Below, piece after piece: positions 1 through 7,507 of a DNA stretch of 26,092 bases. The position numbers and the translations under genes are program-made. The DNA comes from JAFGFY01 sp964520425. GTDB taxonomy: Bacteria > Desulfobacterota > DSM-4660 > Desulfatiglandales > HGW-15. The stretch spans positions 1 through 26,092 of the forward strand of contig CAZFMX010000045.1 in the NCBI GenBank assembly GCA_964520425.1. The letters run 5' to 3'. Within the stretch, counting starts at the first letter, position 1. Every line of letters starts with the position of its first letter. Below the pieces are notes generated by a model, which saw only the letters and a list, made by a program, of their open reading frames with translations, was not told the origin of the DNA and did no database searches.

Positions 1-913
1 CGCTCTCAATCAGGTCGCGATTCTTGTTCTGCTGTTTATTGCATTCAGTCAGACTTTCTTCATTTGGAGTCTCAATGCCAATGAAAACCGTATCAAAACC
101 TGCATCGACCATCATATCCATCAATGGCTTATCATCAGCCAGATTGATGGAGGCTTCTGTGTTAAAAGGGATTTTTTTCTTCCCTTTCTGCCATTCTATG
201 AGGGAGGGCAGAAGCTTGGTTTTGAGATAAGCTTTATTGCCGATAAAATTGTCATCCACAAAAAAGACCTGCCCTCGCCACCCCTGAGAATATAGGCTGT
301 CCAATTCTGAAATAATCTGATCAGATGTCTTGATGCGTGATCGACGTCCCAATAGTGCTGTAACGTTGCAGAACTCGCAGTTAAACGGACAGCCCCGGGA
401 GAACTGGAGGCTCATTGAGGCATAATGTTTGAAATTTAGCAATTCCCACATGGGAGGGGGTGTTTTTTGAATGTCGCAAAACTTGGATGTCTTATATATA
501 CGCCTGGCACACCCCTTTTCCAGATCCGCCAGAAAGGGAGCAAGAGTCAGTTCGGCTTCATTCAGCACAAAATGGTCAACATCATCAAATTGATCATATT
601 CGCTGGTGAAGAGTGGTCCGCCAGCGATGATCTTGAGACCCGCTTTCTTGCATCGGCTAATTACTTCATGAGTCGACGTCCTCTGGATTGACATGCCGCT
701 GATAAAAGCGTAATCAGCCCAAGCAAGGTCCCTATCTGTAAGCTTGGTTACGTTCATATCAACCAGCCTCTTGGCCCATTCTTCAGGTAACATAGCCCCG
801 ATTGTCAGAAGGCCTAGTGGAGGTAAGGTCGCCTTTTTCCGGATAAATTTTAGGGCATGTTTAAAACTCCAGAAAGTGTCTGGATATTCCGGATAAATCA
901 ACAATATCTTCAT
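1..913 (-). CDS. B12-binding-domain radical SAM protein (N-terminal part, cut by window edge)
   Basis: The frame opens at ATG 911-913 after an AAGGAG ribosome site and stays open for 304 codons to the window edge, so the C-terminus is missing. The first ~135 residues look like a cobalamin-binding Rossmann domain (MKILLIYPEYP start, then TLPPLGLLTIGAMLP, then IIAGGPL). The radical SAM [4Fe-4S] motif CX3CX2C is at Cys175, Cys179 and Cys182 (RGCPFNCEFC). It is followed by VFFVDDNFIGN and by DTVFIGIETPNEESL, typical of the radical SAM barrel. Known members of this broad class (often with a DUF4070 C-terminal domain) modify lipids, hopanoids, tetrapyrroles or other small molecules. The substrate cannot be told from this fragment and the neighbours give no pathway clue. 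Class assignment is firm; the exact role is unknown. Confidence 0.9.
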   Translation of the reverse strand, partial: MKILLIYPEYPDTFWSFKHALKFIRKKATLPPLGLLTIGAMLPEEWAKRLVDMNVTKLTDRDLAWADYAFISGMSIQRTSTHEVISRCKKAGLKIIAGGPLFTSEYDQFDDVDHFVLNEAELTLAPFLADLEKGCARRIYKTSKFCDIQKTPPPMWELLNFKHYASMSLQFSRGCPFNCEFCNVTALLGRRSRIKTSDQIISELDSLYSQGWRGQVFFVDDNFIGNKAYLKTKLLPSLIEWQKGKKKIPFNTEASINLADDKPLMDMMVDAGFDTVFIGIETPNEESLTECNKQQNKNRDLIES

Positions 914-1079
914 TAAAACTCTCCTTGTATATCACTGAAATATGAATGGGCTGGTTAAAATGCATTCATCCATCTTCGGTTTTCCACGTGAAAGGACGTC
1001 TTTACATTGAGATCCCTCTTATTCCTAGTTGTTGTTCCATGAATATTTTGGCTAATCCAAATAGTAATCGCATCGTTAT

Positions 1080-1334
1080 CTATTTATTGCAGGCAAGTAT
1101 GCGAAGTTTATCGGAAAAAATCACGTCCATTTTTTCATGTGAAGTCATGATCACGATCCCTTTACCGAATGTATCATGATCAATCACGTCATGGGCCTTA
1201 AATGATCCGGACATGCTGTAGGGCATAGGCTTTTTACCCTTGAGCTTCTCCGTGAGCAGTTCAAAGTCAATTTCGGGGTCCTTTTTTTGGGTCCTTACTC
1301 GTTTCTTAGGTGTCTTATCTTTATTCTCTGTCAT
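1080..1334 (-). CDS. Small conserved-type protein with HxxFGxGxV motif
   Basis: An 84-residue protein starts at ATG 1334 with GAGG eight bases upstream. The first ~25 residues are lysine- and arginine-rich (KTPKKRVRTQKKD). The C-terminal half holds SGSFKAHDVIDHDTFGKGIVI followed by a strand-rich end. The pattern F-x(4)-V-I-x-H-x-x-F-G-x-G-x-V occurs in small beta-barrel (SH3/CarD-like) domains of many Desulfobacterota proteins and in the C-terminal tail of some UvrD-type helicases; that comparison is from memory. A nucleic-acid-binding role is possible but unproven. It stands alone, about 165 bases upstream of the radical SAM gene and on the same strand. Confidence 0.75.
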   Translation of the reverse strand: MTENKDKTPKKRVRTQKKDPEIDFELLTEKLKGKKPMPYSMSGSFKAHDVIDHDTFGKGIVIMTSHEKMDVIFSDKLRILACNK

Positions 1335-1903
1335 TCTTTTTCCTCGGATTTATATATCGTTGATAAGCCAAAATTCTAACCGCACATAAGATAAGCAAGA
1401 CATACTAGTCAGTATTAAACAAAGTCTATAGCGGAACGGAGTTTCATCCCGAAAAGATGGAGGTCTCTATTTCAAAGGGGTGGATGGAAGAGTTCGTATG
1501 GCATGCGTCAGGTTATGTCTTCCTTTTATCTCCTTGTCTCTGAAACCTGAAAAACTTGTAAAAGAATAAAAGTAACTCTAAAATATATTAATTAAACAAT
1601 TATCATTTTAATATAAATAAGTTTATTTTATACTATTTTAATATACAAGTCAAGTTTTTATTTTTTTAATTAGAAAAAAGCTCTAATTTATCAGTAATAT
1701 CTAACTATTACTGATTAAGATTAAATTATTTTTATTTTTTATAATAATATATCTTGATTTTTCTTTCCTACCTGATTAATCTAATCGAATCAAAAATGGT
1801 TTACCTTCAATGGTGAACCTGTTTCGTTCTGAAGGAAATGACATTTAACCGTGGCATCCTAAGGTATTGAAACTTGAAATTTATTTGGAAGGAGGGTGTC
1901 ACC
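1335..1903. other. Long intergenic region, very AT-rich between about 1557 and 1790
   Basis: No gene is supported here. The stretch 1557-1790 is almost pure A+T, unlike the rest of the window. It separates the leftward HxxFGxGxV gene from the rightward cold-shock gene and so must hold both promoters. I could not choose a promoter with confidence because the AT content creates many -10-like hexamers. It includes a perfect inverted repeat, listed separately. Confidence 0.5.
1690..1715. repeat. Perfect 9-bp inverted repeat upstream of the cold-shock gene
   Basis: ATCAGTAAT at 1690-1698 and ATTACTGAT at 1707-1715 are exact reverse complements separated by 8 bases. It lies about 190 bp before the cold-shock start, in AT-rich DNA. 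No clean T tract directly follows it on either strand, so an operator or 5'-UTR hairpin is as likely as a terminator. Confidence 0.45.
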
Positions 1904-2104
1904 ATGACTAATGGAACAGTAAAGTGGTTCAATGACCGAAAAGGTTTTGGTTTTATTGAGCAGCAAAACGGTCCTGATGTGTTTGTTCATCATTCAGGAA
2001 TAGTATCTGATGGATTCAAGAGTCTTAATGAAGGTGATCATGTCACCTTTGAGATCGAGCAAGGTCCAAAAGGCCTGTCTGCAATAAATGTTAAGACGAT
2101 CTAA
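1904..2104 (+). CDS. CspA-family cold-shock protein
   Basis: A 66-residue single cold-shock domain protein, of usual family length. The nucleic-acid-binding motifs are visible: RNP1 as KGFGFIEQ (about residues 15-22) and RNP2 as DVFVHHSGI (about residues 28-36), after the typical start NGTVKWFNDRKGFGF. Family members bind single-stranded RNA and DNA, melt RNA secondary structure in the cytoplasm, and often act in cold adaptation or as general RNA chaperones. The start at ATG 1904 is preferred over an in-frame TTG at 1874 because a strong GGAGG sits at 1890-1894 and homologues begin at this Met. It is monocistronic: a long AT-rich leader lies before it and an intrinsic terminator 22 bases after it. 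Confidence 0.95.
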   Translation: MTNGTVKWFNDRKGFGFIEQQNGPDVFVHHSGIVSDGFKSLNEGDHVTFEIEQGPKGLSAINVKTI

Positions 2105-2125
2105 ATTATCCCTGTAAAGAGATTA

Positions 2126-2159
2126 AAAGGGCGCTTCATTTGAATGAAGCGCCTTTTTT
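2126..2159 (+). terminator. Intrinsic terminator of the cold-shock gene
   Basis: GGCGCTTCATT at 2130-2140 is an exact reverse complement of AATGAAGCGCC at 2143-2153. It is preceded by an A run and followed by TTTTTT, the form of a strong (possibly bidirectional) rho-independent terminator. Confidence 0.9.
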
Positions 2160-2318
2160 AATTTAATATCGTTTTCAACATAATAATGAATGAAAGGGGC
2201 AGATCTCCACCTCTCAAATCCCCATATTGAAGATCCCTACAGCAAGCTACAGGGAATCTCCCAAATGTAAGGATGTATTTTTATTGTAATTCGCTTGTTG
2301 TGCATTTCCAGCATCGAG

Positions 2319-2513
2319 CTATTGTTTATCAACCTCAGTAACCTGATCCTTCTTTGTTTTTCGACGCAAGTTTTTCTTTCTTTTTCTTCTTTCGTCTAAG
2401 CTCTTTCTCATTTTTTTTGAAGCTAAAATGATTCCGCTTAGCCATAATCCTCCCTTTTCCCAAAGATTTGGGTGATTAAACCCCCAAATATCTCCGAATC
2501 GAAAATGACCCAT
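2319..2513 (-). CDS. Doubtful small basic protein
   Basis: A 64-codon open frame. The C-terminal half is strongly basic (RRKRKKNLRRKTKK), which may only reflect an A/T-rich composition. No ribosome site precedes the ATG at 2513, and I recognise no family. It is kept only because the stretch 2160-2613 is otherwise empty and the frame lies in the same direction as the genes to its right. Confidence 0.2.
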   Translation of the reverse strand: MGHFRFGDIWGFNHPNLWEKGGLWLSGIILASKKMRKSLDERRKRKKNLRRKTKKDQVTEVDKQ

Positions 2514-2559
2514 TCAGATATGTTGGTTTCTTAATCTTAACGATGTGAAAGTCGAGGTG

Positions 2560-2583
2560 TTTTGGGGACGAATATCCCCAAAA
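2560..2583. terminator. Hairpin downstream of the small KOW/Tudor-like gene
   Basis: TTTTGGGG at 2560-2567 pairs exactly with CCCCAAAA at 2576-2583 across an 8-base loop. It lies 31 bases past the stop of the leftward gene at 2614-2814. There is no long T tract, so it is only a probable terminator. Confidence 0.4.
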
Positions 2584-2613
2584 TATATATTGAATGCTAC
2601 CTGACCATAGGTC

Positions 2614-2814
2614 TTAACGCTTTTTTTTCTCCTCACGCTTTTGTTGTTCTCGTTCCATACGCTCAATTATTCTGCTTTGCTGGCTCATAGTCGTTGTGAT
2701 CTCCTCCCCGCTATCCCAGCGAATACGCATGGTTTTTCGATCAATGGAAAGGACTTCATAGGTTCCCTTCATATTTTCGTACTTCTTGCCTATCTCAAAT
2801 TTTATATCCTCCAT
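2614..2814 (-). CDS. Small hypothetical protein, KOW/Tudor-like strand-rich core
   Basis: A 66-residue protein with a strong AAGGAGG site at 2824-2830, nine bases before ATG 2814, so it is very likely translated. The core KYENMKGTYEVLSIDRKTMRIRWDSGEEI alternates short strands and turns as in small SH3/KOW/Tudor barrels. The last ~20 residues (RIIERMEREQQKREEKKKR) are charged and probably helical. Small barrels of this type often bind nucleic acid or act as protein adapters; the function here is not known. It sits in a leftward series with the RRM protein and the SlyD-like isomerase, but with gaps of 149 and 41 bases, so co-transcription is possible and not shown. Confidence 0.7.
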   Translation of the reverse strand: MEDIKFEIGKKYENMKGTYEVLSIDRKTMRIRWDSGEEITTTMSQQSRIIERMEREQQKREEKKKR

Positions 2815-2963
2815 TTATATGAACCTCCTTACACGTTTAGTATCTTCTTCACCATTCCCAAGAGCTTCACAAGATGCCCGAGAGTTATCAATCGGCCCAT
2901 AAGTACAAAGCAAATGATTAATTGAGCTGCTGATGGATTGAGGGTTAGATTCGACAGCACCTA

Positions 2964-3269
2964 TTAAAAGCGTCGGCCACCATCTCGTCTTCCTCCCCCT
3001 CGATTTCCTTCATATCCGCGACCTTCGGAACGGGGTCGAGCCTTATTAACCTTAAGTGTTCGTCCTTTGAGCTCTTTACCACCCAAGCCATCTATCGCGG
3101 AGTGGGCGTCAGCACTATTTGGCATCTCTACGAATCCGAATCCTTTTGATCTGCCACTGTAAATGTCTTTTATAATCTTGACGGATTCGACCAATCCGAA
3201 ACCCTCAAAAGCTTTTCGCACATCCTCTTCTGTGACTTCGTATGACATATTCCCTACATAGATATTCAT
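2964..3269 (-). CDS. RNA-binding protein with one RRM and an Arg/Gly-rich tail
   Basis: A 101-residue protein with one complete RNA recognition motif over residues 1-80: RNP2 as IYVGNM (residues 3-8) and RNP1 as KGFGFVEM (residues 42-49). The tail from about residue 84 is RGG-like (GRGYEGNRGGGRRDGGRR). It matches the small glycine-rich RNA-binding proteins of cyanobacteria and Desulfobacterota, which bind single-stranded RNA in the cytoplasm and are often cold or stress induced. An AAGGAG site lies 7 bases before ATG 3269. It is 41 bases downstream of the SlyD-like gene on the same strand, and a CspA protein lies nearby, so RNA handling and folding functions cluster here. Confidence 0.93.
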   Translation of the reverse strand: MNIYVGNMSYEVTEEDVRKAFEGFGLVESVKIIKDIYSGRSKGFGFVEMPNSADAHSAIDGLGGKELKGRTLKVNKARPRSEGRGYEGNRGGGRRDGGRRF

Positions 3270-3310
3270 TTTGGTCTCCTTTTTAATGGGTATCTAAGAG
3301 CATCTGGACA

Positions 3311-3739
3311 TTATCCGATCTCAACTAATTCCAGATCGAAAAATAATGTATACCCTGCCAATGGGTGGTTTGCATCAAGTGTTATTGAATCTTCCTTTAT
3401 TTCGATAATATCTAGCTCAATATGATTTCCATTGTGGCCCTGCATCTGCAGTCTCTGTCCCAAACAGGGTTCTATATGATCAGGTAGGCTGCATTTCTTT
3501 ACCTCGACGACTAGTTCTTCCTGTCTCGGTCCAAATGCCTCTTCAGGAGGAATTTCAATAGACTTTTTATTCCCAGCTTCCATACCTACTACACCGGTTT
3601 CGAGACCCGGCATCATTTCTCGATTGCCTACTACGAATTCGAGAGGTCGCCGTTCTATTGAAGTGTCAAATATCTCTCCGTCTTTCAGCTTTCCGGTATA
3701 GTGTATTTTCACCCTGTCTCCGTTTTTTACCTTGTTCAT
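3311..3739 (-). CDS. FKBP-type peptidyl-prolyl cis-trans isomerase, SlyD/SlpA class
   Basis: A 142-residue protein starting near-canonically (KNGDRVKIHYTGKLKDGEIFDTS). The FKBP fold is split by an inserted 'insert-in-flap' chaperone domain of about 50 residues (from about residue 66, after EIPPEEAFG, to about 120), and the FKBP part resumes with HPLAGYTLFFDLELVEI. Members isomerise X-Pro bonds and act as folding chaperones in the cytoplasm. It has no long His/Cys-rich metal-binding tail as E. coli SlyD does, so it is nearer the short SlpA-like type and nickel handling is not suggested. The start codon is ATG 3739. Confidence 0.93.
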   Translation of the reverse strand: MNKVKNGDRVKIHYTGKLKDGEIFDTSIERRPLEFVVGNREMMPGLETGVVGMEAGNKKSIEIPPEEAFGPRQEELVVEVKKCSLPDHIEPCLGQRLQMQGHNGNHIELDIIEIKEDSITLDANHPLAGYTLFFDLELVEIG

Positions 3740-4549
3740 AATACCTCCAATGCATGTTTTAATTTGTTATTGAAGACTGATACTCCTTCATCTACCTGAT
3801 AAGGTTATTAATCGTTGATAAAAAATGCCTGAATCTGCCTTGATTGAACTTGCCCCAAACTGACTTCTTATTCATTCCTCAAACGGATGTCGGGCAGAAA
3901 AAGAAGCTGCTATCATTGCTTTTGACAAAACCTTGTCATGTTTTTGTGCAACGTTAGGGTTTATGCTGCAACAGAATGCAAGTTCTTTTTCTATCAACAA
4001 AAATTGGAAGGCACGTGCTGACTGTCAGTGGACGAGTGGCATGTAGGTACATGCAAACGCATGAAGGCTGGAGATTTTCCGCTACCTCTTTCAGTTGAGG
4101 AGTTCTAAATCATTTAAGTAAGGCGGGAGAACCTGCCCAAATGGCATTGGCATTATCATCATGTTACCCGATCGTGGGTCCCATTCTGAGTGGTATGATG
4201 GTCTTATAATCCCATCAACAAGCGCCCATTCTCTTCTCAATACACAACGTAGTATCGTAAATAAATAAAAGTCAGTCAATCCTTTTATTTTAATTGACCT
4301 CTCCACACCCCATTCCCTTCCCCAAAACTAAGGATTCCCTTATAGACTGCTTCACGCCAGTCCGCTAAATTTACTATACCGAGATCTCTTTAGTGTACTC
4401 TTACCAATTCAATACGCAAAGGATGACATCCTTAAAAATCATTCTTGAAGATTTTGAAATTGTAATTTTTAAGGATTGTCCTTCTGTTTCGGATCCCACC
4501 GTCCGTCTCGAAGTGTCCTTCTGGAGGTGTGTGATTCTGTCACCCCATT
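3740..4549. other. Intergenic region with no firm gene
   Basis: Nothing coding is well supported over this 810-bp stretch. A 71-codon leftward frame (4091-4306, GTG start, no clear ribosome site, ending MPFGQVLPPYLNDLELLN) is the only candidate and I rate it about 0.2. A short palindrome (GCATGTA, 2 bases, TACATGC) is at 4039-4054. The word TGTCAGTGGAC occurs at about 4023 and again at about 5006, both in non-coding DNA, which suggests degraded repeat material. Confidence 0.4.
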
Positions 4550-4981
4550 TTAACCCTCCAAAATCCTGAACCAATACTTAAGCTGCTTGATGAGTTCAGC
4601 CATCTGCAACTCGTTCAACTTATAATAGAAGGGTGAGACACGAATTGAGATTGTATTTCCGTCACGCCATGGCCACCAGGCACAGAAGACGAAGCCCTCT
4701 ACGGTCGGCTCTGACGTGAAAAAGAGCTGGCCCTTCCTGAGACCACCGAGATGCGTGTTGACAAACCGGAGTGTGTCAGGAGATTGAGCGATGTTGGCGG
4801 TATGCCAAGTCATACTGAAATAGCGTTCCAGTGTCTCACGAACGCGGTCTTCGATATCTACACTGAACTTAGCAAAAACCGTCCTAAACCGACTGTCCCA
4901 TGCCCACGACAACACTCCATGAAACGCTCCAAATAACTCCATGCAAAAACTCTCTATATCGGGGTTATTCAAATCGTTCAT
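4550..4981 (-). CDS. Unrecognised 143-aa protein
   Basis: A good AAAGGAGG site lies just upstream of ATG 4981 and the composition is protein-like, so this is probably a real gene. It is rich in aromatic residues, especially Trp and Phe (SWAWDSRF, FCAWWPWRDGN, YWFRILEG), with no signal peptide or membrane segment. The centre (GLRKGQLFFTSEPTVEGFVFCAWWPWRDGNTISIRVSPFYYKL) looks strand-rich, and the end (NELQMAELIKQLKYWFRIL) is helical. I know no family with this pattern. It stands alone, flanked on both sides by non-coding DNA with repeat fragments, which fits an accessory gene. Confidence 0.65.
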   Translation of the reverse strand: MNDLNNPDIESFCMELFGAFHGVLSWAWDSRFRTVFAKFSVDIEDRVRETLERYFSMTWHTANIAQSPDTLRFVNTHLGGLRKGQLFFTSEPTVEGFVFCAWWPWRDGNTISIRVSPFYYKLNELQMAELIKQLKYWFRILEG

Positions 4982-5210
4982 TCCACAAGCCTCCTTTTGT
5001 CATATTGTCAGTGGACAGTGTCAGTAATTGGAATTATCTCGTCTCTTCCAACTGAAATGCAGCATGGAACTCGACGAAGATCAACATGTTTTCCAGATTC
5101 TAATGTGTTCTGTCAATCAGGGAAAACCCTGATTTATGAGGGAGAAAAAACTTAGATGGCTTAAGGGGCGTCTTGACATTCTAGGTCGTCAGCTGTGATA
5201 TAAAGGGGGA

Positions 5211-5254
5211 TGGTGGTCCCGAAGCAACTTGACGGCGAAGAAAATGGGTCACAT
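5211..5254. repeat. Shortened copy of the 137-bp dispersed repeat
   Basis: The left part (GGTGGTCCCGAAGCAACTTG) matches the start of the copies at 7251 and 11511. The right part (AAATGGGTCACATC) matches their end, with the ~90-bp middle missing. It looks like an internally deleted copy. Confidence 0.45.
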
Positions 5255-5269
5255 CTCCGGTAGTGTTTT

Positions 5270-5480
5270 ACCTTGCTATCTAAAAACATGATGGGAAAAG
5301 CATTTTGCCACAGATGGACACCCCAGTGGAATATGCCTAGTATTCCACGGGGCAGGCGAACATTTCAGTCCCGCGACTTTCGGAACTGAAAGAGTCATCA
5401 CGTTCCCCCGCTTAAAATCAGGAGTCTTCGACTTGACCTTAGCCAAAATTCCTCGTTTCTGGATGGACACTAGTGAATGA
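5270..5480. repeat. Probable dispersed non-coding repeat
   Basis: The word ATGGACAC occurs at both ends (about 5311 and 5464) in the same orientation, the segment has no convincing gene, and the sequence style matches intergenic repeats I associate with Desulfobacterota genomes. Only one full copy is in the window, so its repeat nature is an inference. Confidence 0.3.
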
Positions 5481-5523
5481 TCTATTTGGACTGGCGGAAG
5501 CAGAGAATATTTCGCCTGGTCCC

Positions 5524-7173
5524 CTATTTTCTATTCAAAGTATCGTTAACAGCCGCTTCCGCTTCTTCAAAGATGCGGCCCAGATGATCCTCTCCGAGGA
5601 AGCTCTCCGCGTAAAGCTTGTAGATATCTTCCGTCCCCGACGGGCGTGCGGCAAACCATCCGTTGTCGGCGATCACCTTTATTCCGCCGATCGGCGCGCC
5701 ATTACCAGGTGCATGGGTAAGCACGGCCTGAATCTTTTCCCCGGCTAGATCTGTCAATCGGAACTGTGCCGGCGAGACTTTTTTCAGTATGGTTTTCTGT
5801 TCCATGGTGGCAGGTGCATCAATCCGTTTGTAGGAAGCCTCGCCGAATTCGGCCGTGAACTCACGATAAATCTCACCGGGATCACGACCCATCCACGCGG
5901 TGATCTCCGCCGAGAGGAGGGCCGGGATGATTCCATCTTTATCCGTTACCCAGACCGTACCATCTCGTCGCAGAAAAGACGCGCCGGCACTTTCCTCTCC
6001 CCCGAATCCAAGGGACCCGTCGAGGAGACCCCCGACGAACCACTTAAAGCCAACCGGCACCTCGTAGAGTTTCCGGCCAAGCTTTGCCGTGACGCGATCG
6101 ATCATCTGACTGCTGACCACGGTCTTTCCCACGGCCGCGTCTTTGAGCCAATTCGGCCGATGTTGAAAGAGGTAGTCGATGGCGACCGAAAGGTAGTGAT
6201 TGGGCTGAAGCAGACCCGCGCTCCTGGTGACAATCCCGTGTCGGTCATGGTCGGTGTCACAGGCAAAGGCAATGTCGAAGCGGTCCCTCAGGCCGATGAG
6301 TCTTTGCATTGCATAAGGCGACGACGGGTCCATGCGGATGTGACCGTCCCAATCGACCGTCATAAAACCGAAGGTGGGATCAATGGCGTCATTAACGACG
6401 GTGAGGTCCAGGCCGTAACGCTCAGCGATAAGGTTCCAGTAATGAATGCCCGCTCCTCCGAGGGGGTCTACGCCAAGGCTGATCTTGGCACTACGAATGG
6501 CATCCATGTCTATCACATTCCCAAGATCGTCTACATAGGCGTCGAGATAATTGTGACGGTGTGTCGTCGAAGCACGGAGAGCCCTTTCAAAGGGGATCCT
6601 TTTAACCCCTGCAAGGTCGTTTTTGAGAAACTCATTGGCTCTCGCCTCGATCCAGCCTGAGACGACAGGTTCGGCAGGTCCACCCTCCGGAGGATTGTAT
6701 TTGAAGCCGCCACTGTCAGGGGGGTTGTGGGAAGGTGTGATCACGATGCCGTCGGCAAGGCCTGTTTTTCGTCCTCGATTATAGGTGAGAATCGCGTGGG
6801 ATAGGACCGGTGTCGGGGTATATTGATCTTTCTCCGCAATCATGACATCCACACCATTTGCCGTGAGCACTTCCAGTGCGCTTCGAAAGGCGGGCTCAGA
6901 GATCGCGTGTGTATCCATCCCCATGAAAAGGGGACCATCGATCTTCTCCTTTTTGCGATAGAGGAAAATGGCCTGGGTCATGGCGAGAATATGGTGTTCG
7001 TTGAATGATTTCTTGAAGGCGGAGCCCCGATGACCCGAGGTGCCGAAGGCGACCCGTTGCCCGGGTACAGAGGAGTCAGGGGTCTCGGTGTAGTAAGCGG
7101 CGATGAGCTTTGGCACGTCAAGCAACATGGATGAGTGAGCAGGCTTTCCTGCAAGAGGGCTGACTTTCATCAT
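5524..7173 (-). CDS. pgm: Phosphoglucomutase (alpha-D-glucose phosphate-specific)
   Basis: The 549-residue length matches E. coli Pgm (546). All four signature loops of the alpha-phosphohexomutases are present in order: the N-terminal phosphate-site loop VAFGTSGHRGSAF, the active-site phosphoserine loop TPSHNPPDSGG, the Mg-binding loop CDTDHDRHG, the sugar-binding loop GGEESAGASF, and the C-terminal phosphate-binding RPSGTEDIYKLY. It interconverts glucose-1-phosphate and glucose-6-phosphate in the cytoplasm, linking glycolysis with glycogen and surface-sugar synthesis. An AAGGAG site precedes two tandem ATGs (7173 and 7170); spacing slightly favours the second, a one-residue difference. It is monocistronic, with no related genes next to it. 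Confidence 0.97.
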   Translation of the reverse strand: MMKVSPLAGKPAHSSMLLDVPKLIAAYYTETPDSSVPGQRVAFGTSGHRGSAFKKSFNEHHILAMTQAIFLYRKKEKIDGPLFMGMDTHAISEPAFRSALEVLTANGVDVMIAEKDQYTPTPVLSHAILTYNRGRKTGLADGIVITPSHNPPDSGGFKYNPPEGGPAEPVVSGWIEARANEFLKNDLAGVKRIPFERALRASTTHRHNYLDAYVDDLGNVIDMDAIRSAKISLGVDPLGGAGIHYWNLIAERYGLDLTVVNDAIDPTFGFMTVDWDGHIRMDPSSPYAMQRLIGLRDRFDIAFACDTDHDRHGIVTRSAGLLQPNHYLSVAIDYLFQHRPNWLKDAAVGKTVVSSQMIDRVTAKLGRKLYEVPVGFKWFVGGLLDGSLGFGGEESAGASFLRRDGTVWVTDKDGIIPALLSAEITAWMGRDPGEIYREFTAEFGEASYKRIDAPATMEQKTILKKVSPAQFRLTDLAGEKIQAVLTHAPGNGAPIGGIKVIADNGWFAARPSGTEDIYKLYAESFLGEDHLGRIFEEAEAAVNDTLNRK

Positions 7174-7250
7174 GGTTCTCCTTTTCGTTCAATAACCTTA
7201 CAGCGTCCCGCTTCACACTGGTTGCTGTTAAAGGTAAAGGGGTAAACGGT

Positions 7251-7387
7251 GGTTCCGAAGCAACTTGTAAACGGGGAAGGTGGTTTTGGATCAACTTACC
7301 TATATTTATCAAAATATATAAACTTATCAGATACAACTAACGGATTCACGGCAGAAGTTGTGACTCCAGGAAATTGATCCACATCAG
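7251..7387. repeat. 137-bp dispersed repeat, copy A
   Basis: Aligns without gaps to 11511-11647 (constant offset 4260). The first ~100 bases are about 90% identical (for example GGATCAACTTACCTATATT and ATCAGATACAACTAACGGAT). The match decays towards the right end and closes with ACATCAG. It lies between pgm and the lipoprotein gene. No convincing frame runs through it. Confidence 0.85.
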
Positions 7388-7507
7388 CCCCCGAATATCC
7401 CATCTCTTTTACGGCGATCTGACAGAATATTCTCCGACATCTTACTACCCCCTTTTTCCCTATATGTGCCTATAATTAAATCGTTGACTTGGTCCATGTT
7501 CAGCTCA

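Larger units (their letters stand above)
4982..5523. other. Intergenic region holding repeat fragments
   Basis: No gene is supported. A perfect hairpin, AATCAGGG (5115-5122) with CCCTGATT (5127-5134), lies here without a T tract. A short relative of the 137-bp repeat is at 5211-5254, and a probable dispersed repeat is at 5270-5480. A 64-codon leftward frame (5276-5470) has a GTG start and no ribosome site and is probably part of that repeat. Confidence 0.45.

Noticed and set aside
2221..2260. CCCTACAGC...GCTACAGGG imperfect hairpin as a terminator
   Set aside because: The pairing is interrupted and no T tract follows; more likely repeat debris.
2641..2925. 94-codon rightward frame
   Set aside because: Antisense to the small KOW/Tudor-like gene, which has a strong ribosome site.
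6160..6660. 166-codon rightward open frame
   Set aside because: Lies antisense within pgm, whose catalytic loops are all intact; a shadow frame.
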